This document shows, one piece after another, positions 1 through 8,361 of a stretch of 38,684 nt of DNA. Position 1 is the stretch's first letter; the number at the start of each line of letters is the position of its first letter. The notes below the pieces were generated by a model. It did no database searches and was not told the DNA's origin. It worked only from the letters and a program-made list of their open reading frames with translations. The DNA lies in NCBI RefSeq assembly GCF_000735525.1, contig NZ_JMPR01000040.1, positions 1 to 38,684 on the forward strand, given 5' to 3'. The DNA is from Tatumella ptyseos ATCC 33301 (GTDB taxonomy: Bacteria > Pseudomonadota > Gammaproteobacteria > Enterobacterales > Enterobacteriaceae). The position numbers and the translations under genes were made by a program.

Positions 1-20
1 GCCTGCGGGCCCTTTTTTTG
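1..20 (+). terminator. 3' half of an intrinsic terminator of an upstream gene
   Basis: The window opens with a GC-rich arm (gcctgcgggc) followed directly by a run of seven T, which is the descending arm and U-tract of a rho-independent terminator read on the plus strand. The other arm lies outside the window. In E. coli the gene converging on rmf from this side is fabA, so this is probably the fabA terminator. That assignment is inferred from gene order only. Confidence 0.55.
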
Positions 21-130
21 TCTCTTGCCGCTGACTCCTGTCAGCCTGCCCCTGAGCTATCCGCGGACCGGTGACTGTCATCATCATCGTTATGCCTGAC
101 AGATAATAGCCTGCTGATTTCCGGCATAAA

Positions 131-164
131 CTGTCATCAGTTTGTCATGACTATCGGGTATTAA
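131..164 (+). promoter_or_regulatory. Putative PhoB-box promoter
   Basis: CTGTCAT (131-137) and TTGTCAT (142-148) form a direct repeat with 11-base periodicity, the layout of a Pho box. Ten bases later comes TATTAA (159-164), a plausible -10. This two-repeat, 10-base gap, -10 arrangement is the same as at the E. coli phoA promoter. A further single CTGTCAT lies at 75-81. The promoter points rightward, toward the 3' end of rmf. It is read from sequence alone and could be a chance match. Confidence 0.4.
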
Positions 165-173
165 AAGGAAGGA

Positions 174-272
174 ATGATCAGGAGTGAAGAAAAATACTGC
201 CGGAATGACTGTTTTCACCAGGGCTACGGCCAGTATGCAGAAGCCCTGGTTTTCTCAGGTCCTCAGGGTTAA
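174..272 (+). other. Possible 32-codon ORF or short RNA convergent on rmf
   Basis: An ATG at 174 preceded by AAGGA (165-169) opens a 32-codon frame ending in TAA at 270-272, overlapping the rmf stop codon on the other strand. The peptide (MIRSEEKYCRND...) resembles nothing I recognise. If the Pho-box-like promoter at 131-164 is real, transcription would start near 171, so the ribosome site would lie outside the RNA. A short non-coding RNA ending at the hairpin 217-250 is therefore an equally good reading. Existence as a gene is uncertain. Confidence 0.2.
217..254. terminator. Stem-loop between rmf and the convergent gene
   Basis: A perfect 9-base inverted repeat (accagggct at 217-225, agccctggt at 242-250) has a 16-base loop. 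On the plus strand it is followed by TTTTC, a short T tract, so it would stop rightward transcription. On the minus strand it begins 19 bases after the rmf stop codon and lacks a T-run, so there it would act as a stabilising 3' stem rather than a strong terminator. Confidence 0.5.
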
Positions 273-436
273 GCAAATACCGAACGCTCGGACATAGCTA
301 ATCGCCATCCTCCGAGCCAGTGGGAACGGGTGTCTGTCGTCTGGTAAGGACAGATCTCCTTAGGGCGTCCGGTGATCCCGGCCTGATAGCCGCGTGAATG
401 TGCACGATCTAAGCGGTCTCTTTTTTGTCTCTTCAT
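269..436 (-). CDS. rmf: Ribosome modulation factor RMF
   Basis: RMF is a small basic protein that binds 70S ribosomes in stationary phase and drives formation of inactive 100S dimers. The frame encodes 55 residues, exactly the E. coli length. It starts MKRQKRDRLDRAH, followed by a conserved RGYQAGI segment, CPYQT, and SHWLGGWR, all hallmarks of the family. The ATG at 436 is preceded by a weak AGG/GAGGG purine stretch. It lies next to pqiC and on the same strand, as in E. coli, but about 290 bases separate them and a hairpin ends the pqi transcript, so it is probably transcribed independently. Recognition is firm despite the small size. Confidence 0.96.
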   Translation of the reverse strand: MKRQKRDRLDRAHSRGYQAGITGRPKEICPYQTTDTRSHWLGGWRLAMSERSVFA

Positions 437-472
437 ACCTGCTTTCCCTCATGTCGATTAAGGTGGGACGGG

Positions 473-507
473 ATAGAAAGAACTGTGGTTAATAAGTGTG
501 CAACCAC
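473..507 (-). promoter_or_regulatory. Possible rmf promoter with inverted repeat
   Basis: On the minus strand TTGCAC (503-498) is a fair -35, with TTCTAT (478-473) as a weak -10 at a long 19-base spacing, followed by a GC-rich stretch (CCCGTCCC). A perfect inverted repeat GTGGTT-N11-AACCAC (485-507) straddles the -35. The RMF family is induced in stationary phase by ppGpp, but nothing here proves that. The precise promoter is uncertain. Confidence 0.3.
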
Positions 508-654
508 CCCTTATTTCTACCGTCTCAGGTCTGAAAGGTCAATCTCAAAACACGACGGCAATGGCGAGAAATTCGCATTTCTTTTTGCTCATCATTGATA
601 AGACGCGGCTCTGCCCCGCGCTCCGGAATTATCTGATTTAACGCTCTGTAGAAG
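508..654. other. Gap between rmf and pqiC, no gene seen
   Basis: I see no convincing coding frame, tRNA or known regulatory site here. The only structures are a small CGCGG/CCGCG stem near 604-621 and an AGAAAT/ATTTCT stem near 570-585. Together with the flanking promoter and hairpin, these account for the rmf-pqiC intergenic space. Confidence 0.4.
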
Positions 655-701
655 AAACCGCACCTTACTTCGCCGGATATCCGGCTTTTCAGGTGCGGTT
701 T
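655..701 (-). terminator. Two-tier hairpin after pqiC
   Basis: Outer arms of 11 bases (655-665 and 691-701, aaaccgcacct / aggtgcggttt) enclose a perfect 14-base palindrome gccggatatccggc (672-685). It begins 25 bases downstream of the pqiC stop codon. On the minus strand the 3' arm ends in GGTTTC, a short T tract, so this is the likely end of the rlmKL-uup-pqiABC transcript. Confidence 0.65.
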
Positions 702-726
702 ATGATCGCGTTTTTCTGAGAGGTAA

Positions 727-1302
727 TTACTGGTTAATTTTCTGCGCTATCTGCGCGGCTTCCTTTTGCCAGCCTGCGGACAGGGTTCTGACCAGGTCCG
801 CATAACCGTCTTTATCCTGCGAAAGAATAAGAGAAAACGGCTGACGGAGCGTTTTATTATTACTCTGCAGTATCCATGACCCAGTGATCACGGCTTTGCC
901 ATCATAACGACCGTGAAAGCCGGTGACATTCACAGACAGCGTATCGTAATCATTACTTCCCGTCATGGTACCACTGACCAGCCAGCCCGGTAATTGCTGG
1001 CTGAGATTGCTGACCAGCGATTGCTGTAACTGCTGGTCCAGCGGACTGGCCCAGAGATTATTCGCCGCAATGACATACTGTACATCACTGGTCTGGTAGG
1101 CAATTCCGTTACCTGACAGATAGTCTGAGACAGTTACCGGCTCAACCCATAGAGAGCGCGGAGCCATTCCCGTCACCGGGCTGACAGACACTTCACTGCC
1201 CGCCGATGGACTGACCACGGGTAACTGATAGTAATGTTTATCCGCATCGCTGCTACAGGCACTGAGCAGCAGTGCAAAGCAAATGGCTAACCCTTTTTTC
1301 AC
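727..1302 (-). CDS. pqiC: Outer-membrane lipoprotein PqiC of the Pqi transport complex
   Basis: PqiC (formerly YmbA) is the outer-membrane lipoprotein of the PqiABC system, where it caps or anchors the PqiB tube that spans the periplasm. The 191-residue product begins with a lipoprotein signal peptide (MKKGLAICFALLLSAC) with a lipobox ending at Cys16, followed by the DUF330/ABC-type auxiliary lipoprotein domain. The start is GTG at 1302-1300. It overlaps the pqiB TGA stop as GTGA, and GAGGG lies just upstream, which indicates translational coupling. It is the last gene of the operon and is followed by a hairpin. Confidence 0.95.
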   Translation of the reverse strand: MKKGLAICFALLLSACSSDADKHYYQLPVVSPSAGSEVSVSPVTGMAPRSLWVEPVTVSDYLSGNGIAYQTSDVQYVIAANNLWASPLDQQLQQSLVSNLSQQLPGWLVSGTMTGSNDYDTLSVNVTGFHGRYDGKAVITGSWILQSNNKTLRQPFSLILSQDKDGYADLVRTLSAGWQKEAAQIAQKINQ

Positions 1303-2945
1303 TGTTTTGCCCTCTTCGGCTGTGGGTCATGACCCGGTGAGGCCTCAAAAACTAAGGCATTACTTTTGTTATTTAAGGTTTTCAGCACAGGCTGTAGCTG
1401 CTGCAGAACCTGATCCAGACGTTGCATATCTCCCACCAGCTTGTTGTAGGCCGGTGAACCTGGCTGCAGTCCTTTCAGGCTACGGTTAAGATCACGTAAT
1501 GTCTGCTGCATATCTGCAGGTAATGTTTTCATTGCCGGACTGCCGGTAATTTTATTCACATTATCCAATGTGGTTTGTAACTCACGCAGCGTTTTCCGGC
1601 TTTCTCTCAGTGTACCGGTGGCTTCCGTCAGCATCGGCGTCAGTGGAAGTTTATCCACCTTGTCCAGAATGCTCATGACTTTCTGCTGCAACTGGTTCAG
1701 CCCCCCTGCGACCGTCGGGATCACTTCATAACCCGCGATTTTGTCAGGCCCGGTAAACTGCGGCACATTATTGTAGAAGTCTAAATCGACATACAGTGCC
1801 CCGGTGATCAGATTCGCCGTTTTCAGGCTGGCCCTTAATCCGTGCTGACGTCCTTCCTGCAGGTGCTGCTGCAGATTAAAGTTATCACCGACACTGGCCG
1901 CAAAACGACCCGGTTCAATCCTCACAAGCACAGGGATACGGTAATCATTACCCAGTTTTTCGAACTGACCCGGCATGACATACGGTACTTTTGCCACGGT
2001 ACCCAAACGGATCCCACGGAATTCAACCGGTGCCCCCGCCTGCAGACCGCGAATAGACTCGTTAAAGAACATCAGGAAATCCGTATGACGCGTATACATA
2101 GACTCCTGAATCGAGTTATGGTCATCGAACAGATGATATTCCGCGTGATCCTTCGCAGGTTCACCCAGGGTTGCCCCATCCGGAACTTCAAAGCTGACCC
2201 CGCCGCTGAACAAGGTCGTCAGTGACCCCATTTCAACCCGCATGCCGGAAGCGGACATATCCACCGCAATACCGCTGTCTTTCCAGAACCGTACATTGGT
2301 CGTGACCAGACGATCATAAGGTGCCTGAATGAACAGTTCATAGCTCATCACGCGTTTATCGGTATCAAATTTGCTGGTTTCCACAGTACCGACACGGTAT
2401 CCACGGAACAACACCGGATCGCCGGCATTAAGCTGCCCGGCTTTCATGCTGTCCAGGGTAATACGGATGCCTTTAGCATCCGGCGGAGCCAGAGGAGGAG
2501 CATCGAGCAACTGATACTGTTCCGGCTCGTCACCTTTGGTACCTGCCTGGAGTTCAATGTATGACCCGGAAAGTAAGGTGCCCAGCCCGGTGATACCTTC
2601 ACGGCCAATCTGAGGTTTTACCGTCCAGAAGACCGAGTCCTGATGCAGCATTTTCTGCGTGCCATTATTCAGACGGACTTTGATGACGACCTGTTTCAGG
2701 TCATCACTTAGCTTTGCACTTTCCACCATCCCGATATCGACACTGCGGCTTTTAATGGTCGTCTTACCAGGAACAATGCCCTCGGCATTGCTGGTGATCA
2801 GAGTGACTTCCGGCCCCTGGTGAGAAAAATGGTAAAAGAGTATCCATCCGCCAATCAGCAGCGTGACGATGGGTACAATCCATACAGGTGACCATCTCTT
2901 GATATTTTCTATACGGGCTGTTTCGTGATTATTCTGTTTCAACAC
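1299..2945 (-). CDS. pqiB: MCE-domain intermembrane transport protein PqiB
   Basis: PqiB forms hexameric, syringe-like tubes of MCE domains that bridge the inner and outer membranes and are thought to move lipids. One membrane helix (about residues 20-40, VWIVPIVTLLIGGWILFYHF) is followed by three MCE domains, each with a pxxAPPxAxG or fRGxxVG/fRGiRLG type motif, and a long helical C-terminus rich in Leu and Gln. A longer frame opens upstream at 2999, but family alignment puts the start near the KQNNHETARI segment. GTG at 2945 (548 aa) sits 5 bases from GAGGA (2955-2951). The adjacent TTG at 2942 (547 aa) is the alternative; E. coli PqiB has 546. The start lies inside the end of pqiA, so translation is probably coupled. 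Confidence 0.94.
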   Translation of the reverse strand: MLKQNNHETARIENIKRWSPVWIVPIVTLLIGGWILFYHFSHQGPEVTLITSNAEGIVPGKTTIKSRSVDIGMVESAKLSDDLKQVVIKVRLNNGTQKMLHQDSVFWTVKPQIGREGITGLGTLLSGSYIELQAGTKGDEPEQYQLLDAPPLAPPDAKGIRITLDSMKAGQLNAGDPVLFRGYRVGTVETSKFDTDKRVMSYELFIQAPYDRLVTTNVRFWKDSGIAVDMSASGMRVEMGSLTTLFSGGVSFEVPDGATLGEPAKDHAEYHLFDDHNSIQESMYTRHTDFLMFFNESIRGLQAGAPVEFRGIRLGTVAKVPYVMPGQFEKLGNDYRIPVLVRIEPGRFAASVGDNFNLQQHLQEGRQHGLRASLKTANLITGALYVDLDFYNNVPQFTGPDKIAGYEVIPTVAGGLNQLQQKVMSILDKVDKLPLTPMLTEATGTLRESRKTLRELQTTLDNVNKITGSPAMKTLPADMQQTLRDLNRSLKGLQPGSPAYNKLVGDMQRLDQVLQQLQPVLKTLNNKSNALVFEASPGHDPQPKRAKQ

Positions 2946-4212
2946 CAGATTCCTCAACACGATTATCGGTTTCACGGTCCCACAACAAACGAGGATCAAA
3001 TGTCAGTGCGGCAAACATCGTTAAAATAACAACGGTAGCAAACAATAATGCACCCGGAGCAGGGTAAATATTCATCAGCCCCCCCATGCGCACCAGAGAA
3101 GATAAAATTGCGATAACAAACACATCAATCATAGACCAGCGACCAACGAGTTCGACAACATCATAAACCAGGTGCATCTTTTCATTGTCCCGTCGCCCCC
3201 TGCCACTGGCATTCCAGCTAAGCCAGCCTATTGCCAGTATTTTCAGGGTCGGTACCATAATGCTGGCGATAAAGATCACCATCGCCACGGGGTAAGAGCC
3301 ATCGCTCCAGAGAAGGACAACCCCTGCCATGATATTCGAAGGATAAGTCGACCCCAGCGCACTGGTCACCATAATAGGCATAATATTAGCCGGTACATAA
3401 AGCATCACCGACGTTATCAATAATGCCATAGTCCATTGAAGACTTTGTTTTTTGCGAGCCTCCCCCCGGGTGAAGCACCGCGGACAGGTACGCTGATCCA
3501 CCGGTAAGATGGCGGTACAGCAGGGACAGGCGCGCATCCCCTGAGCCAGTCCGCTGACCCCCGCCACCGGTGTTTTAAAGACCGGCAACTCCGGCTGGAT
3601 ATGCAGCCAGAGTTGCCGCTTATCAACACACTGAAAGGCCCTGAGCTGAAGGATACAGAACAGGCACCAGGGCCAGAAGCTTATCCCCAGGCCAATTTCA
3701 CCGTAGGCCATCAGTTTCACAAAACTGACCAGTACCCCGGCCATAAAGATTTCAGCCATCCCCCAGTTCCGCAGGTGGAAAAATATCCGCCCCAGTACGA
3801 CACGTAAACTGTGCGGCATTTTTATCCTGTTGACCAGCAAAAGAAGGATCACCAGACAGCAGGCAGGGATCACCTGTACCAGCATTAAAAACAGGAATGC
3901 CAGAGCGCTGAAATCATCGGAAACCATAATATCCGGTATCCGGGTCAGGGAAATTTCACTGTTTATTCCCGCTACATGCATACTGATAAACGGGAATAAA
4001 TTCGCCAGTACCAGCATGAACAGTGCAGAGATGCCATAGACGGTCGGCCGGACACGAGGGTCCGGCCAGCGCATAGACAATGTGGAATGACAGCGTGGAC
4101 ACACCGCTTTCTTGCCCCTGCTCAGGACAGGCAAGCGGCAGGCCAGGTCACATTGCGGACACAGAACCCATGTGCCTGCATCGCTATGCTGCTCACACCG
4201 GGTTATGTTCAT
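2929..4212 (-). CDS. pqiA: Inner-membrane protein PqiA of the Pqi transport complex
   Basis: PqiA is the polytopic inner-membrane partner of PqiB. The 427-residue sequence has the duplicated architecture of the family: a Cys-rich zinc-ribbon-like segment (CPQC near residue 18, CPRC near 38) before four membrane helices, then a second one (CPCC and CPRC, near 230-245) before four more. The motifs FVKLMAYG, VPANIMPIMV, MVPTLK and GRWSMIDVFV are typical. It starts five bases after the uup stop. The C-terminal tail (ETDNRVEESGVETE) is somewhat longer than in E. coli (417 aa), and its codons overlap the start of pqiB. In E. coli this locus responds to paraquat through SoxS; I do not see a SoxS site. 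Confidence 0.95.
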   Translation of the reverse strand: MNITRCEQHSDAGTWVLCPQCDLACRLPVLSRGKKAVCPRCHSTLSMRWPDPRVRPTVYGISALFMLVLANLFPFISMHVAGINSEISLTRIPDIMVSDDFSALAFLFLMLVQVIPACCLVILLLLVNRIKMPHSLRVVLGRIFFHLRNWGMAEIFMAGVLVSFVKLMAYGEIGLGISFWPWCLFCILQLRAFQCVDKRQLWLHIQPELPVFKTPVAGVSGLAQGMRACPCCTAILPVDQRTCPRCFTRGEARKKQSLQWTMALLITSVMLYVPANIMPIMVTSALGSTYPSNIMAGVVLLWSDGSYPVAMVIFIASIMVPTLKILAIGWLSWNASGRGRRDNEKMHLVYDVVELVGRWSMIDVFVIAILSSLVRMGGLMNIYPAPGALLFATVVILTMFAALTFDPRLLWDRETDNRVEESGVETE

Positions 4213-4217
4213 GGGGG

Positions 4218-6134
4218 TTATGCTCCGTTTCTCATATTTTCGAGGGTTTCCCAGCGGGCAAAGGCCTCTTCCAGCGCCTGCTCGGTGGCCGTAAGTTGTT
4301 CTGTCGCTGCCCGCACTTTATCCTGCGGCTGAGTGAAGAACTCAGGCTCGCTCATTTGCGCCTGCAGCTCACTAATCTGCGTTTCCAGCTGTTCCAGCTT
4401 CTGTGGTAACTGTTCCAGTTCACGCGCCAGGTTATAGCTCAGCTTTGCAGGTTTTGCGGCCTTTTTTTCGGTATTTTTTACCGGTTTATCTGCGCTGGTT
4501 GCCGGTTTCGGGCTGACCGTTTTTTTGGTCTGCAGGTAGGCCGCACGCTGTAACTGTGCATCATGATAGCCCCCCACAAAGCGGCCAATCTCACCGTTAC
4601 CTTCAAAAATCCAGCAGTCTGTTACTGTATTATCCACAAACTGACGGTCGTGGCTCACCAGCAGGATGGTCCCCTGATAGCCGTCGATCAGTTCTTCCAG
4701 CAATTCCAGTGTTTCAACATCCAGGTCATTGGTCGGTTCATCCAGAATCATTAAATTGCTGGGTTTCAGGAACAGTTTAGCCAGTAACAGGCGATTACGC
4801 TCTCCTCCGGAGAGCGCGCGGACCGGTGTCATCGCACGTTTAGGGTGGAACAGGAAGTCCTGCAGGTAACCCAGTACATGGCGAGGTTTCCCGTTCACCA
4901 TCACTTCCTGCTTACCTTCTGCCAGGTTATCCATAACCGTGCGGTCCGGATCCAGCTCTGCCCTGTGCTGATCAAAGTAAGCCACTTCCAGCTTGGTTCC
5001 GCTATGGACACGGCCACTGTCTGCAGCTAAATCGCCCAGCATCAGACGTAACATTGTGGTTTTACCGCAACCGTTCGCCCCGATCAGCGCGATTTTGTCG
5101 CCGCGCTGTACCTGAGCCGAGAAATCGTTAACCAGTGACCGGCCTTCCACCTGGTAGCTGACGTTTTCCAGTTCAAAGACGATTTTCCCGGAACGTGAGG
5201 CTTCTTCCACCTGCATGTTCGCTTTACCCATCACCTCACGACGTTCGGTACGTTCACGGCGCAGCGCTTTCAGTGCACGGACACGGCCTTCATTACGGGT
5301 ACGACGGGCTTTGATCCCCTGACGGATCCAGACTTCTTCCTGTGCCAGTTTGCGGTCGAATTCAGCATTCTGCTGCTCTTCAACACGCAACGCTTCTTCT
5401 TTTCCGAGCACAAAATTATCGTAATCTCCGGGCCAGGAAACCAGTTTACCGCGATCCAGATCCACAATACGGGTCGCCATATTGCGGATAAAGGAACGGT
5501 CATGGGAGATAAAGACAATACTGCCACTGAAGGTTTTCAGGAACGTCTCAAGCCAGTCAATGGTTTCGATATCCAGGTGGTTGGTCGGTTCATCCAGCAG
5601 TAAGACTTTCGGGTTACTGACCAGCGCACGGCCGAGGGCTGCTTTACGCAACCATCCGCCGGATAACGAAGACAGCTCTGTGTCAGGGCTCAGACCGATA
5701 TTCTGTAAAACATCGTTAATCCGGCTTTCCAGCTGCCATAGGTTATGGTGATCCAGCAGCGATTGTAACCGGGCCATTTCGTTAAGATTTTTCTCGCTCG
5801 GATCCTCCATGACCCGATGAGAAATGGCATGGTACGCTTTCAGGTATTGCGCCTGATCTGCAACGCCTTCCGCCACAAAGTCATAGACTGAACCGGTAAT
5901 GTTACGTGGCGGGTCCTGTTGCAGACGGGCAACCACCAGATCCTGCTCGTACACAATACGGCCATCATCCAGCGCGATTTCCTGGTTGATGATCTTCATC
6001 AGTGTGGATTTACCGGCACCGTTACGGCCGACCAGACAGACACGCTCATTTTCTTCGATGTGTAACTCAGTGTTATCCAGTAATGGCGCATCACTGAACG
6101 ATAACCAGGCATTATGTATACTGATTAAAGACAT
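4218..6134 (-). CDS. uup: ABC-F ATPase Uup
   Basis: Uup is a soluble ABC-F ATPase that acts on ribosomes or DNA; loss in E. coli raises precise excision of transposons. The 638 residues contain two nucleotide-binding domains. The first has Walker A GRNGAGKS (36-43), signature LSGGWLRKAALGRAL and Walker B LLLDEPTNHLD. The second has GANGCGKT, ALSGGERNRLLLAKL and LMILDEPTNDLD. A linker rich in charged residues lies between them. A Lys/Ala/Pro-rich stretch leads to the C-terminal coiled coil (LARELEQLPQKLEQLETQI), the DNA-binding domain of the family. Length matches E. coli (635). It lies 6 bases after rlmKL, so co-transcription is likely. Confidence 0.97.
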   Translation of the reverse strand: MSLISIHNAWLSFSDAPLLDNTELHIEENERVCLVGRNGAGKSTLMKIINQEIALDDGRIVYEQDLVVARLQQDPPRNITGSVYDFVAEGVADQAQYLKAYHAISHRVMEDPSEKNLNEMARLQSLLDHHNLWQLESRINDVLQNIGLSPDTELSSLSGGWLRKAALGRALVSNPKVLLLDEPTNHLDIETIDWLETFLKTFSGSIVFISHDRSFIRNMATRIVDLDRGKLVSWPGDYDNFVLGKEEALRVEEQQNAEFDRKLAQEEVWIRQGIKARRTRNEGRVRALKALRRERTERREVMGKANMQVEEASRSGKIVFELENVSYQVEGRSLVNDFSAQVQRGDKIALIGANGCGKTTMLRLMLGDLAADSGRVHSGTKLEVAYFDQHRAELDPDRTVMDNLAEGKQEVMVNGKPRHVLGYLQDFLFHPKRAMTPVRALSGGERNRLLLAKLFLKPSNLMILDEPTNDLDVETLELLEELIDGYQGTILLVSHDRQFVDNTVTDCWIFEGNGEIGRFVGGYHDAQLQRAAYLQTKKTVSPKPATSADKPVKNTEKKAAKPAKLSYNLARELEQLPQKLEQLETQISELQAQMSEPEFFTQPQDKVRAATEQLTATEQALEEAFARWETLENMRNGA

Positions 6135-6140
6135 AACTAT

Positions 6141-8255
6141 TTATTCCTTACCCGTGCCAGTGATCAGCCAGCAGTTATGAATATGCTTATTTCTGGCAAA
6201 ATCCTGAGAGAGGGTTTTTTGCGTAATTTCCTGCGCCTGAAGACCCAGTGCAGACAGAGCGTCATGATCCATTTTGAATCCGCGCTTATTGTTAGAAAAC
6301 ATAATAGTGCCCCCGCGACGCAGCAATCGTTTCAGAGACCGCATCAGTTCCGGGTGATCGCGCTGAACATCAAAACTCTCATCCATACGTTTGGAGTTCG
6401 AGAAGGTCGGCGGATCGATAAAGATCAGGTCAAACGTCTCGGTCGCATTTTCCAGCCAACTGAGACAGTCTGACTGTATCAGTCGATGTGCCCGCCCGGA
6501 TAACCCGTTCAGCTGCAGGTTGCGTTCAGCCCACTCCAGATAAGTCCGTGACATATCCACCGTGGTAGTTGACCTGGCACCGCCCAGCCCCGCATGGACA
6601 CTGGCGCTGCCGGTATAGGCGAACAGGTTGAGGAAGTCTTTCCCCTGACTCATTTCACCCAGCATATGACGTGCAATACGGTGGTCAATAAACAGTCCGG
6701 TATCCAGATAATCCGTCAGGTTGACCAGGAAACGGGCATTATATTCTTTGACTTCGAAGAACTCGCCTTTATCAGAAAGTTTCTGATACTGGCTTTTCCC
6801 GCGCTGACGTTCACGGGTTTTCAGCACCAGACGGTTTGCCGGAATATCCAGCACATGCAATGTTGCGCTGATCACATCGAATAAACGCTGTCTGGCTTTC
6901 TGTGCATCCACGGTTTTCGGCGGCGCATATTCCTGAATCACCACCCGGTCGGCATAGCGGTCGACTGCGATATTGTATTCCGGCAGATCAGCATCATAAA
7001 TCCGGTAACAATCAATGCCTTCCTGTCTGGCCCATTTATCCAGCTTTTTCACGTTCTTACGCAGGCGGTTGGCATAATCTTCAGCAATCTCGCCCTGGCG
7101 TGCAGAAGCACCGCTCATTAGCTGGTAGTTTTTCTGTATACAGTCAAGGGGCCCGTTTTTCGCTTTAAACTGACGTTCCGCGCGAAGTTGCAGGCAGCTC
7201 AATAGCTCCGGCGACCCGCTGAAAAGCGATAATTTCCAGCCCCCGAACTCGTTCTTCACGATACGTCCCAGTTGACTGTGCAAGGCTATCAGTGCCGGTT
7301 CGCTTTCCAGACGTTCCCCGTAGGGAGGGTTGCTTAACAGCGTCCCCTTCTCTTCTTCAGGCAGAGTATTTTTCAGCTGTAAAACATCCTGCTGCTTAAA
7401 TGTAATAAAAGCATTCATCCCCGCTTTACGGGCATTCGCCTGGGCCCGCTGGATCACGGACGGGTCGTTATCATAACCATAAAAACGGACTTTTTTCCCC
7501 TGCATCGCCCGACCAGCGCGCGCACGGGCTTCGCTCACCACTTCCTGCCACAGAGCATCGTTATGCCCTTTCCAGGCAAGGAAGCCCCAGTGTTCACGGT
7601 TGAGGCCAGGTGCACGATCTGCCGCAATCATTGCGGCTTCAATCAGCAGTGTGCCTGAGCCACACATCGGGTCGATTATCGGCGTGCCTGGCTGCCAGCC
7701 TGAACGCATCACGACAGCCGCGGCCAGGTTTTCTTTCATGGGCGCCTGGCCCGTCTGCTGGCGATAATTACGCTGATGTAATGCATCTCCGCTCAGATCC
7801 AGAGAGATACTGACTTTATCCCTGTTCAGCCAGGCGTGGATACGGATATCCGGATTATCGCGGTTGACATCCGGGCGCGGAAGATTTTTACGGGTAAAGC
7901 TATCGACAATGGCATCCTTGATCCGCAGTGCACCGAACTGGCTATTGCGGATAACCTCATTGGTGCCGTTGAAATGCACGACAAAGCCCTGGTGACTGTC
8001 AAACAGTTCAGTCCAGGGGATCGACTGGGCCCCGACGTATAAGTCGAGATCGCTCCACAGGCCAAACTCTCCTAATGGCAGCAGGATCCGCGATGCAAGG
8101 CGACTCCACATCAGGCTCTGGTAAAGCGTTTTATCATCGCCCTGATAGTGAACACCACCCGGCACCAGCTGGATATCCTGAGCACCCAGCGTTTCCAGCT
8201 CAGTTTTTAATAGTTCTTCCAGCCCACGGCCTGTACTGGCAAAAAGAGAATTCAT
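6141..8255 (-). CDS. rlmL: Bifunctional 23S rRNA methyltransferase RlmKL
   Basis: This fused enzyme makes m7G2069 (RlmK) and m2G2445 (RlmL) in 23S rRNA helix 74 during 50S assembly. The 704 residues start with a THUMP RNA-binding domain (about 1-155). The RlmL Rossmann fold follows, with [14 protein letters not shown] near 195 and the catalytic NPPYGER near 310. The RlmK fold forms the C-terminal half, with [12 protein letters not shown] near 545 and [10 protein letters not shown] near 620. E. coli has 702 residues. The ATG at 8255 has little Shine-Dalgarno complementarity. It is the first gene of the probable rlmKL-uup-pqiABC transcript and has a strong promoter just upstream. Confidence 0.97.
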   Translation of the reverse strand: MNSLFASTGRGLEELLKTELETLGAQDIQLVPGGVHYQGDDKTLYQSLMWSRLASRILLPLGEFGLWSDLDLYVGAQSIPWTELFDSHQGFVVHFNGTNEVIRNSQFGALRIKDAIVDSFTRKNLPRPDVNRDNPDIRIHAWLNRDKVSISLDLSGDALHQRNYRQQTGQAPMKENLAAAVVMRSGWQPGTPIIDPMCGSGTLLIEAAMIAADRAPGLNREHWGFLAWKGHNDALWQEVVSEARARAGRAMQGKKVRFYGYDNDPSVIQRAQANARKAGMNAFITFKQQDVLQLKNTLPEEEKGTLLSNPPYGERLESEPALIALHSQLGRIVKNEFGGWKLSLFSGSPELLSCLQLRAERQFKAKNGPLDCIQKNYQLMSGASARQGEIAEDYANRLRKNVKKLDKWARQEGIDCYRIYDADLPEYNIAVDRYADRVVIQEYAPPKTVDAQKARQRLFDVISATLHVLDIPANRLVLKTRERQRGKSQYQKLSDKGEFFEVKEYNARFLVNLTDYLDTGLFIDHRIARHMLGEMSQGKDFLNLFAYTGSASVHAGLGGARSTTTVDMSRTYLEWAERNLQLNGLSGRAHRLIQSDCLSWLENATETFDLIFIDPPTFSNSKRMDESFDVQRDHPELMRSLKRLLRRGGTIMFSNNKRGFKMDHDALSALGLQAQEITQKTLSQDFARNKHIHNCWLITGTGKE

Positions 8256-8290
8256 AATTTTTAGGTCTGCTTAATTGAAAATAGTTGCGC

Positions 8291-8318
8291 ATTATAGCGA
8301 ATCACAGCGCTATGTCAT
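8291..8318 (-). promoter_or_regulatory. Sigma-70 promoter of rlmKL
   Basis: Reading the minus strand, ATGACA (8318-8313, five of six bases of the -35 consensus) is separated by 16 bases from a perfect TATAAT (8296-8291). The expected start is near 8284, about 29 bases before the rlmKL ATG. This is the best core promoter in the window by eye. Confidence 0.7.
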
Positions 8319-8361
8319 AAAGTTAGCTTCTTTTTGAAAAGTTACCTCACGGGTTCCCCCT

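Noticed and set aside
184-294. GTG-started 36-codon frame overlapping the rmf end
   Set aside because: The ribosome site is immediately adjacent to the start, and the peptide is unrecognisable. The ATG frame at 174 is better placed and is itself uncertain.
7135-7144. CTGTATACAG resembling a LexA site
   Set aside because: LexA needs CTG-N10-CAG; this is only 10 bases long and lies inside rlmKL.
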